Assembly: GCA_021325275.1 (NCBI GenBank)
Contig: JAJPHL010000063.1
Location: 89,514-153,513, forward strand
Direction: 5' to 3'
Length of the DNA: 64,000 nt
Source: Terriglobia bacterium
GTDB taxonomy: Bacteria; Acidobacteriota; Terriglobia; JAJPHL01
Part shown: piece after piece, positions 33,741 through 40,302 of the stretch
How the letters are laid out: the number at the start of each line of letters is the position of its first letter
How positions within the stretch are numbered: position 1 is the first letter of the stretch
The notes under the pieces: model-generated
Told to the model about the DNA's origin: nothing
What the model saw: only the letters and a program-made list of their open reading frames with translations
Database searches by the model: none
Translations under genes and position numbers: made by a program

Positions 33741-35056
33741 CCGCGACACTCTACGATCTCTCCGATCAGTACGTAAGCGCCTTGCAGAATTATCTGCGCG
33801 GCGGCGGGGAAACTTCGCTTCGCCAAGCGTACGAACTGGGACGCCGCGCACTGCAAGACGGCTTGGGGTTGCTCGAGATCACGGTGCTCTATCATCAGGC
33901 GTTGGCGGCGGCGCTGCGCCACACCCTGAGTCCCACTGAAAACGCCCGCGTGATCCAATCGGGCGAAGGATTTTTCCTGGAGAGCCTCGCGCCGTTTGAA
34001 ATGACGCATCGCGGATTTCAGGAAACCAACACGCTTCTGCACCAAAGCGACGAACGGTATCGCGAGCTTTTCGAAGACGCCAGCGACATGGTTTTTTTCA
34101 CCGATGCCGTGGGACGGCTCACTTCGATGAATCCCGCGGGCGAGCGCCTCACCGGATACGAAACCGGCGATGCCTTGCCGAGTCTCGTGGAGATCGTCGC
34201 GCCCGAGCATGCCAAGTCACTGGACGCCATGCTCCGAATGGCTTCGAGCGCGCTGCGCTCGCCGCACTATGAAGTGGAGATCGTTTCGCGCGACGGCCGC
34301 CGGACTCCTGTGGAAATCAGCAGCCGGCCGATTGTTCGCAACGGCGAAGTGTTGGGCGTGCAGGGAATCGCGCGCGACATCAGCGAACGCAAGCTGGCGC
34401 AACAGGCGATGCATCGCTTGAACGAGGGGTTGGAAGACGAAATGAAGCGGATCGCCCACGCGATCCACGACGAGGCGGGGCAATTGCTGGCCTCGGTACA
34501 CTTGGCGCTGGAAGCAGTGGCTTCGGAAGACCCGCAACGCCTCGGGCAAAAGATTCTTCCGGTGCGCGACGTGTTGTTCGAGATCGAGGAAGAGTTGCGG
34601 CGGCTGTCGCACGAGTTGCGTCCCACCGTTCTCGACGATTTCGGCATTGGACCGGCGCTGCAATTTCTGGCCGAGGGCGTGGCCAAACGCACGGGTCTAG
34701 AGATTCACCTCGATTCTTCTTTTGCGGGCCGGCTATCGCCGAACATCGAAACCACGCTCTATCGCGTCACGCAAGAAGCGCTCAACAACATTCACAAACA
34801 CGCGCATGCGCACAATGTGTGGATCTTGATGCAAGCTAACGGCGAGGTTCATTGCGAAATCCGCGACGACGGCGTCGGCTTCGACGTAGATGGAGTGGTC
34901 GGTGAGCGAGGACGTAGCGGATTGGGTTTACGCGGGATCGGCGAACGGCTGACCGCAGTGGGGGGTGAGTTCGCGATTTCCTCGCGGCCGAACGAAGGGA
35001 CCACACTCAATGTGCGGATCCCCCGGCAAAACGCCGGAGAAACGGCGGGCAAATAA
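33737..35056 (+). CDS. RsbU-N-like/PAS histidine kinase (NarX type)
   Basis: A 439-residue kinase. I set the start at GTG 33737, overlapping the rsbX stop (GTGA); a longer open frame to 33116 only reads through rsbX in another frame. The N-terminal about 95 residues (DLSDQYVSALQNYLRGGGET, AYELGRRALQDGLGLLEIT) resemble the RsbU-type N-terminal helical domain that RsbT binds. A PAS domain follows (about 105-225, ELFEDASDMVFFTDAVG), then HisKA_3 with the His of RIAHAIHDEAGQLL and SHELRPTVLDDFG, then an ATPase domain (IRDDGVGFDVD, GLGLRGIGERL). If RsbT does bind here, the kinase replaces RsbU as stressosome output. Confidence 0.9.
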   Translation: MTATLYDLSDQYVSALQNYLRGGGETSLRQAYELGRRALQDGLGLLEITVLYHQALAAALRHTLSPTENARVIQSGEGFFLESLAPFEMTHRGFQETNTLLHQSDERYRELFEDASDMVFFTDAVGRLTSMNPAGERLTGYETGDALPSLVEIVAPEHAKSLDAMLRMASSALRSPHYEVEIVSRDGRRTPVEISSRPIVRNGEVLGVQGIARDISERKLAQQAMHRLNEGLEDEMKRIAHAIHDEAGQLLASVHLALEAVASEDPQRLGQKILPVRDVLFEIEEELRRLSHELRPTVLDDFGIGPALQFLAEGVAKRTGLEIHLDSSFAGRLSPNIETTLYRVTQEALNNIHKHAHAHNVWILMQANGEVHCEIRDDGVGFDVDGVVGERGRSGLGLRGIGERLTAVGGEFAISSRPNEGTTLNVRIPRQNAGETAGK

Positions 35057-35821
35057 ATGATGATGACTTCACGCGCTTCCACGCTGGCAACGCCGCGGAT
35101 GGCTCCTCCGGCGCTTGACTCCGATCTCGGCAACGGACGTGAGCCCGTCAGTCGCGCGGCGTCGAGCTCACAAACCGCCCGCGAGGCTCAGTCGATTCGC
35201 ATTCTTCTGGCCGACGATCACGAAATTGTGCGGACGGGTCTGAAGGCCTTGCTCGAACAAAAAGGCTTTCAAGTGGTCGGCGAAGCGGCCAATGGTCACG
35301 ATGCCGTGAAACTCGCCGTGAAGACGCAACCCGACGTGGCGATCTTCGATCTCTCGATGCCGCTGATGAACGGCTTGGACGCCACGCAGGAATTGCAGAG
35401 CGCGCTGCCGAAAACGCCGGTAATCCTGCTGACCATGCACACCGAGGAGCAATATATCCTCGACGCTCTGCGCGCCGGCGCTCGCGGCTACGTGTTGAAG
35501 AGCGAAGCGGCGACAAATCTTGTGACCGCCATCGAAGACGTAGTGAGCGGCGCGAGCTATTTGAGTCCTCGTGTGTCCCGCGCCGTCATGCTGGCATACC
35601 TGGACAAGAACAAGCGCCTGGAAGATCCTTTATCTTCTCGCGAGCGCCAGGTCCTGCAATTGATCGCCGAAGGAAAGGCCACCAAGGAAGTGGCCTCCGT
35701 GCTGGGAATCAGCGTCAAGACGGCGGAATCGCATCGCAGCCGGATCATGGAGAAGCTCAATACCCATGGAACGGCCGCCTTGGTGCGGTACGCCATTCGT
35801 CGCGGCCTCATAGAACCGTGA
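35057..35821 (+). CDS. LuxR/NarL-type response regulator
   Basis: A 254-residue regulator. A disordered N-terminal stretch of about 50 residues precedes the receiver (SIRILLADDHEIVRTGLKAL, phospho-Asp in VAIFDLSMPLMNGLDA, Lys in GYVLKSEAA). The output is a LuxR helix-turn-helix (LSSRERQVLQLIAEGKATKEVASVLGIS, SVKTAESHRSRIMEKL). The ATG directly abuts the kinase stop, so the two are a pair. It is the likely DNA-binding output of the stressosome operon. The long N-terminal extension is unusual. Confidence 0.93.
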   Translation: MMMTSRASTLATPRMAPPALDSDLGNGREPVSRAASSSQTAREAQSIRILLADDHEIVRTGLKALLEQKGFQVVGEAANGHDAVKLAVKTQPDVAIFDLSMPLMNGLDATQELQSALPKTPVILLTMHTEEQYILDALRAGARGYVLKSEAATNLVTAIEDVVSGASYLSPRVSRAVMLAYLDKNKRLEDPLSSRERQVLQLIAEGKATKEVASVLGISVKTAESHRSRIMEKLNTHGTAALVRYAIRRGLIEP

Positions 35822-35829
35822 AAACGAAG

Positions 35830-35900
35830 TCCTGAGTGCTGAGTCCTGAGTGCTGAGTCGTGTTTTTTTTAACTCAGGACTCAGGACTCGGCACTCAGGA
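35830..35900. terminator. 29-bp imperfect inverted repeat (CTGAGTGCTGAGT type)
   Basis: Arms 35830-35858 and 35872-35900 match at 27 of 29 positions around a 13-base T-rich loop. Each arm is built of CTGAGTSCTGAGT units. It sits just after the response-regulator stop and could end transcription, but the form is typical of a dispersed intergenic repeat. No other feature is seen between it and the sigma-54 activator gene. Confidence 0.6.
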
Positions 35901-36048
35901 TTTCCCGTTGGACTTAGGACCGTAGGCGGTAGCCCGAAGGTACCGTATATTTTCTTGCATGGTTTCTCCTCTTCAGAATAGATGATATTACCGATTGTCC
36001 CAAAGGCGTCGGAAGGGCTATCGTAAGATACGGAAAAGGAGACTTCTA

Positions 36049-37146
36049 GTGGCGCCTGTCCCTTCGCTGGACGACAAGGAACTACACAACTCGGCGTCGC
36101 AAGAGGGCGTGAAGTCGGTACAGTTGGGCGAGGACTGCGTTTTTTTGGCAGCCAGCCCGGCCATGAGGGATGTGCATCAGCAAGTGATGCAGATCTCCAC
36201 CACCGACGTGCCGGTTCTCCTACTCGGCGAGAGCGGCACGGGAAAAGAAGTCGTCGCGCGTTTGATCCACAGGTTTTCGATGCGCGCCGATCGCACGTTC
36301 ATGAAGGTGAACTGTGCGGCACTTCCCGCGGACCTCTTGGAAAGCGAGTTGTTTGGTCACGAAGCCGGCGCGTTCACCGGTGCGACCCGATCAAAGCCGG
36401 GCAAGTTTGAAGTGTGTCATCGCGGCACGCTGATGCTCGACGAAATCGCGGAAATGCCGATCGTGCCGCAGGCCAAACTCCTGCACGTGCTGCAGGACGG
36501 CGAATTCGCACGCTTGGGCAGTCCGTCGCCAATTCGCGTGGACGTGCGGATCATCGCCGCCACCAACGTGAATATCCAAAGGGCTATCGCGGCGCAGAAG
36601 TTCCGCGAAGACCTCTACTATCGCTTGAACGCTTTCATCATCACCTTGCCGCCGCTGCGCGAGCGCAAGGAAGACATCCCGCTGCTCTTGGAACACGCCT
36701 CGCGCGAGTGGGGACGCCGCTACGGCCGTCCCGCGCTGGGGATCTCGCCGCAACTCCTGGACGCCTGCCTGCACTATCATTGGCCGGGCAATGTGCGCGA
36801 ATTGGAGAATTTCGTGCGCCGCTATCTGATCGTTGGAAGCGAAGAACAGATGATGGCGCAACTGCTCGCGCCGGGCGTTAGTCCCAACGGCAATAGTAAC
36901 GGACACGCTCGCCATCGCTTGCCGGGCGCCGACGTCGGCGACCTGAAGTCGATGATGCGCAGCATGAAGCAGGAAGCGGAGAAAGAAGTGATCCTGCGAG
37001 CGCTGGAGATGACCGGCGGGAATCGCAAGGAAGCCGCGGCCATCCTCAACATCAGTCTGCGCGCGGTGTTCTACAAGATTCGTCAGTATGGAATCGAGCA
37101 TGCCGCGCATCCGGGGAACGGCCCGGGTCAAGAACCTCCGATGTAG
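36049..37146 (+). CDS. sigma-54-dependent transcriptional activator without receiver
   Basis: A 365-residue bacterial enhancer-binding protein. The AAA+ domain begins about residue 30 with LGESGTGKEVVARLIH (Walker A), the sigma-54 loop ELFGHEAGAFTGA, Walker B GTLMLDEIAEMP, RIIAATNVN and the Arg-finger region FREDLYYRLN. The C-terminus is a Fis-type helix-turn-helix (GGNRKEAAAILNISLRAVFYKIRQYGI). There is only a short N-terminal stretch and no receiver, so control must come from a partner or from expression. I chose GTG 36049, with AAGGAG upstream, over the TTG at 35995. It precedes a series of receiver-like genes that might control it. Confidence 0.9.
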   Translation: MAPVPSLDDKELHNSASQEGVKSVQLGEDCVFLAASPAMRDVHQQVMQISTTDVPVLLLGESGTGKEVVARLIHRFSMRADRTFMKVNCAALPADLLESELFGHEAGAFTGATRSKPGKFEVCHRGTLMLDEIAEMPIVPQAKLLHVLQDGEFARLGSPSPIRVDVRIIAATNVNIQRAIAAQKFREDLYYRLNAFIITLPPLRERKEDIPLLLEHASREWGRRYGRPALGISPQLLDACLHYHWPGNVRELENFVRRYLIVGSEEQMMAQLLAPGVSPNGNSNGHARHRLPGADVGDLKSMMRSMKQEAEKEVILRALEMTGGNRKEAAAILNISLRAVFYKIRQYGIEHAAHPGNGPGQEPPM

Positions 37147-37169
37147 CTCGGCAGTTTTCTTCAACCAAA

Positions 37170-37233
37170 CCATAGAAGGCTAGTCTTGTTGTTGCGTTCT
37201 TTGTGTCCTTTGTGCCTTTGTGGTTCCAAATCC
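37170..37233. repeat. dispersed CTTTGTGYCTTTGTGGTT-type repeat half
   Basis: The stretch with TTCTTTGTGTCCTTTGTG and CCTTTGTGGTT is one arm of a class of repeats often seen between genes in acidobacteria and planctomycetes; the matching arm is not visible here. It lies after the sigma-54 activator gene. Confidence 0.4.
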
Positions 37234-37241
37234 CAGGTGGA

Positions 37242-37261
37242 ATGCACGAAACTTCCTGCAC
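37242..37261. promoter_or_regulatory. hyphenated dyad ATGCA-N10-TGCAC, site d
   Basis: One base off the perfect dyad, spacer CGAAACTTCC (the inverse of the AAGTTT core of sites a-c). It continues into TGCACGCGCAATAGATTGCA, 17 of 20 identical to the continuation of site c. It lies in the 340-bp gap before the truncated pseudo-receiver gene. Confidence 0.5.
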
Positions 37262-37488
37262 GCGCAATAGATTGCACGGCGATTTTGCGCGCGAGTGACC
37301 CATTTCCCGCACGGAAAACGCTTTATCAATTGAGGGATAGATGGAGTCCGGCGCCGGCGGGCGCTGGCAACTGAACTGCTATGTACTAGGACAGTGAACG
37401 CGGCGGCATCTTCTCCTGAGCCCTGAAGGTCGCTGCCGCGTTTCCTCCATCTCTCCACCATTCTGGGATGGGAGAGAGGAACTCGCAG

Positions 37489-37791
37489 ATGTCTGACTCG
37501 ATCATTGTTCTTGTGCCGGCGGATTCAACCGTGGATGCGGTGCAGCACGCGCTGTCTCTCGACGGCACACCCGTGGAATTCGTGCAGTCGATGGAGGAAG
37601 CGCTGCGATTGCTCTCCGCCGGGGAAACACCGGTCTTCTTCTGCGATTCCACTGATTGTCCCGCTTGGCGCGATCCCATCGTGAAACTGCTGCGTTCGGG
37701 TAAGGCAACGCGAGTGGTGATGCTCTCCACCATCGCCGACGAAATGTTGCCGCCGCATAATCCGAGCCGGGCCGCTACGATCGCCGCTTAG
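37489..37791 (+). CDS. truncated receiver-like (pseudo-CheY) protein
   Basis: A 100-residue protein related to those at 8645-9022 and 38012-38422: beta strands DSIIVLVPADS, ETPVFFCDSTDC and ATRVVMLSTIADEM follow the same order. It ends about where the relatives have the VEAL..GAYDLV segment, so helix alpha-4, strand beta-5 and helix alpha-5 are missing. The neighbouring frames do not restore them. The start ATG 37489 follows an AGAGGA site. It may be a decaying or minimised family member; function unknown. Confidence 0.6.
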   Translation: MSDSIIVLVPADSTVDAVQHALSLDGTPVEFVQSMEEALRLLSAGETPVFFCDSTDCPAWRDPIVKLLRSGKATRVVMLSTIADEMLPPHNPSRAATIAA

Positions 37792-37855
37792 AGCAGATCG
37801 CCGCATAGCGTCAAAAAACGTTCCCGCCGAACAAAAATGCCACGTGTTTCGTTGC

Positions 37856-37907
37856 GCGCACGCAGGTCCATGCGTGCAAATGTTCACGATTTGTGAGCTA
37901 GTTCACA
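37856..37907. promoter_or_regulatory. site e dyad plus perfect CRP/FNR-type palindrome
   Basis: GCGCA-N10-TGCGT at 37856-37875 (weak member of the dyad family, spacer CGCAGGTCCA) is followed at 37892-37907 by TGTGA-GCTAGT-TCACA, a perfect CRP-type site. The palindrome lies about 105 bp before the chosen start of the pseudo-receiver at 38012, a place from which a CRP-family activator could act. Confidence 0.55.
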
Positions 37908-38011
37908 CGATGAGCAACGTATTATCAACCTGTTGAAGACCACAGGCCTATGGCAAACGTTTGGGCACCAACATGCAGAGAATGGTCCTAGATCCAAAGG
38001 ATAGACACGAT

Positions 38012-38422
38012 ATGTCGGGTGGAAGCGCAATCGACACCCTCGTGACGGGCTTAATCGACGAGCAGGACTTGGCGCCGATTCAAGAGTCCCTTGCCGAAAG
38101 CGGCGTCTTGCTGGCTCCGGCCAGCGATGTGGAAGAGGCCGCCGGTAAGTCCGCCACTGTTGTGCTACTCGACGCCGATTGCTATCCCTGGCGCGAAGCT
38201 GTAACGCAAATCCGCAATCTCAAACCGTGGGTCCGCGTGATTCTGGTGACTCGATACGTGGATGCGCGGATGTGGGTGGAGGCGTTGAACGGCGGCGCGT
38301 ACGATCTGGTGTCGAAGCCATTTCACGCGCGTGAACTGCGCTCGGTGGTTCTGGGCGCGTTGGACGCTCGCGCGAAGATGCCATCGTCGAGGACGCCGGT
38401 GAACATGGCTCTCAGTTCCTAA
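38012..38422 (+). CDS. receiver-like protein (pseudo-receiver family)
   Basis: About 136 residues with a receiver-like fold: VTGLIDEQDLAPIQ (beta-1, single Asp), ATVVLLDADCYPWREA (beta-3 Asp), RVILVTRYVDARMWVEAL, and GAYDLVSKPFHARELRSVV, where the beta-5 Lys-Pro is kept. It is the most complete of the three family members here and may still be phosphorylated. Starts at 37973, 37982 and 38012 are all possible; I prefer 38012 because AAAGGAT precedes it. It is 38 bp upstream of a true CheY-like receiver gene and probably co-transcribed with it. Confidence 0.7.
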   Translation: MSGGSAIDTLVTGLIDEQDLAPIQESLAESGVLLAPASDVEEAAGKSATVVLLDADCYPWREAVTQIRNLKPWVRVILVTRYVDARMWVEALNGGAYDLVSKPFHARELRSVVLGALDARAKMPSSRTPVNMALSS

Positions 38423-38460
38423 GGATTTGAAACAGAGAAAGGCTCAAGCATGGCAGCTCG

Positions 38461-38907
38461 ATGAAACGCAAGAAAAAGTCGGGTGAGCAAATGGAAAACA
38501 AAACAATCCTGGTTGTGGACGATAGCTCCTGCTTTCGCACTTTGATGATCCACGTGCTGGACTTCATGGGATACCGGGTTGTGACCGCGGAAGACGGCGC
38601 GGACGCCCTCGACAAGATGGAGGAATGCCACCCGCTGCTGGTGCTCATGGATGTGGAGATGCCCGAGTTAGGCGGCTTGGCCGCGTGCCGGCGCATCAAG
38701 AGCAATCCCGCGACGCGCCACATCCCGATCCTGATGGTCAGTGGGAATTCCGACTTCGCCGTCGGCGCGATCGACGCCGGCGCCGACGATTTTCTCGCGA
38801 AGCCATTCAGTCTCGACACGCTAACGGCGCGGCTGCGCACGCTCACCGGCCAGAATGATCCTTTGGTGATGGCCGCGCATGCAGGACTTTACGGAAGGAC
38901 GGCGTAG
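38461..38907 (+). CDS. single-domain response regulator (CheY-like)
   Basis: A 148-residue receiver with the full set of residues: Asp20-Asp21 (TILVVDDSSCFR), phospho-Asp64 (LLVLMDVEMPELGG), the Ser of ILMVSGNSD and the Lys of DDFLAKPFS. There is no output domain. An alternative start at ATG 38491 would remove ten Lys-rich residues. It could pass signals to the receiver-less sigma-54 activator encoded upstream or serve a kinase elsewhere. Confidence 0.88.
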   Translation: MKRKKKSGEQMENKTILVVDDSSCFRTLMIHVLDFMGYRVVTAEDGADALDKMEECHPLLVLMDVEMPELGGLAACRRIKSNPATRHIPILMVSGNSDFAVGAIDAGADDFLAKPFSLDTLTARLRTLTGQNDPLVMAAHAGLYGRTA

Positions 38908-39046
38908 GACAGGCGTCCTCGCTGTCTCTCTTTGTAGGGCGCTCGGGTTGACTCGGTAGGGCGTTCGGGCTGAGCGGCCTAGGTCCACAGCCTCAAACGT
39001 TTGCTGGGTCTTGTCAGGAATTTTCCCTAGCCTTAAACTAGGGAAA
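38908..39046. promoter_or_regulatory. intergenic region with TTTCCCTAG-N7-CTAGGGAAA hairpin
   Basis: It holds an imperfect 22-bp direct repeat (GTAGGGCGyTCGGGyTGA twice, about 38935-38978), a CAAACGTTTG palindrome (38994-39003; same sequence at 37954-37963), and an inverted pair TTTCCCTAG / CTAGGGAAA at 39022-39046 just before the next start codon. The last shares its half-site with the palindrome upstream of the gvp operon. Confidence 0.4.
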
Positions 39047-39048
39047 GT

Positions 39049-40179
39049 TTGACCCGGCGCAACTTCCTCACGAAAGCAGCCGTGTTGGGCGCGGCCGCAT
39101 TCGGGGCGCCCTTCTTGAGCGGCAACCGCTACAAGCTCTTCGCAAGCTGTACGACGCAGTACTCCGCACGTACCATCGACCTCGTGAAGCAGTCGGTTGT
39201 GGTCGACATGCTCGGTCTGCTCACGCTCGACTTTCCCAAACTCTACGCTTGGCAGCGGTCGCCGGAAACTTTCGGCTCGACCGACTTCGAAAAACTCCGC
39301 GTGTCGGGCATCAACGTGTTTCATCCGGCGGTCGGCTACGACGGTCCGGCGGCGTATCACGATTCGCTCGACGATCTGGCCCGCTGGAATCGCTTGATCG
39401 ACGCGCGGCCGGGATATTTTACGCGCGTCGCCACGGCGAACGATCTGGCGGCGGCGAAAGACACCGGAAAAATCGGCATCCTGCTGGGCACGCAAAACAG
39501 CGACCACTTCCGCACGCTGGAAGACGTCGATCGCTTCTACGCGCTCGGCCAGCGCTTGTCGCTGTTGTCTTACGAGACGAACAAACTCGGCGGCGGATCG
39601 GGCGATTCTCGCGATCCCGGGCTTTCCGCTTTCGGCGCGCAGGTGATCGCGCGCATGAACGCGGTGGGCATGGCGGTTGACGTGGCGCATTGCGGCGATC
39701 GCACCACGCTCGACGCCTTTGCGGCCTCGCGCAAGCCGGTGCTGATCACGCATTCGAATTGCCGCGCGCTGGTTCCCGCACGCGCCCGCTGCAAAACCGA
39801 CGAAGCGATCCGCGCGATGGCCGCGACCGGCGGCGTGATGGGCATTTCGATGATCCGCGGCTTTGTTTGCTCTTCGGGACCCGCGACAATCGAAACGGTG
39901 CTCGATCACATCGATCGCGTGGCAAAACTCGTCGGCGTGGAACACGTCGGCATCGGCAGCGATGTGGATCTCGACGGCCGCGATCACTTGTCGCCGGCGA
40001 TGCTGAAGGCCGAACACATGATCGGCCGCACCGATCTCGACGGAATCAACTATCCCAAGAAGATTTTCGACGTCACCGAAGGTTTGGTCCGCCGCGGCTA
40101 CAACGATCAAAACATCGGATTGATACTCGGCGGAAATTTCCAGCGGGCGCTTAGCGAAATTTGGAGTGTGGCGGCTTGA
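39049..40179 (+). CDS. M19 membrane-dipeptidase-like protein with Tat signal and altered metal site
   Basis: A 376-residue protein with a Tat-type start (TRRNFLTKAAVLGAAAFG) and the fold of renal-dipeptidase family M19: FYALGQRLSLLSYETNKLG, GLSAFGAQVIARMNAVGMAVDVAHCG, PVLITHSNCRALVPARARCKTD and VGIGSDVD. The His residues of VDVAHCG and ITHSN are kept. The usual first ligands His-x-Asp are replaced by VVDMLGLLTLD, and the bridging Glu (IEG) appears as LGTQNS, so the metal site looks incomplete. The start is TTG. It may be an inactive or re-specialised relative exported in folded form. Confidence 0.8.
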   Translation: MTRRNFLTKAAVLGAAAFGAPFLSGNRYKLFASCTTQYSARTIDLVKQSVVVDMLGLLTLDFPKLYAWQRSPETFGSTDFEKLRVSGINVFHPAVGYDGPAAYHDSLDDLARWNRLIDARPGYFTRVATANDLAAAKDTGKIGILLGTQNSDHFRTLEDVDRFYALGQRLSLLSYETNKLGGGSGDSRDPGLSAFGAQVIARMNAVGMAVDVAHCGDRTTLDAFAASRKPVLITHSNCRALVPARARCKTDEAIRAMAATGGVMGISMIRGFVCSSGPATIETVLDHIDRVAKLVGVEHVGIGSDVDLDGRDHLSPAMLKAEHMIGRTDLDGINYPKKIFDVTEGLVRRGYNDQNIGLILGGNFQRALSEIWSVAA

Positions 40180-40200
40180 CGCCGCTTTCGGCGCACGAGG

Positions 40201-40276
40201 CTTGACTCGCGCGTCTGTTTTGAGACGCGTGAAGTGCGGCCCGCGTCAAGAATCAAGCACGCAGTGCGTTTGATTC
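40201..40276. terminator. nested stem-loops between convergent genes
   Basis: CGCGTCT-GTTTTG-AGACGCG (40210-40229), with an outer CTTGAC/GTCAAG pairing, is followed by GAATCAA...TTGATTC (40250-40276). They lie between the convergent M19-like and kinase genes and probably serve as a two-way terminator; no long U-run is present. Confidence 0.5.
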
Positions 40277-40302
40277 GGCCATCCGCCGCGCTCCACAACG
40301 CG

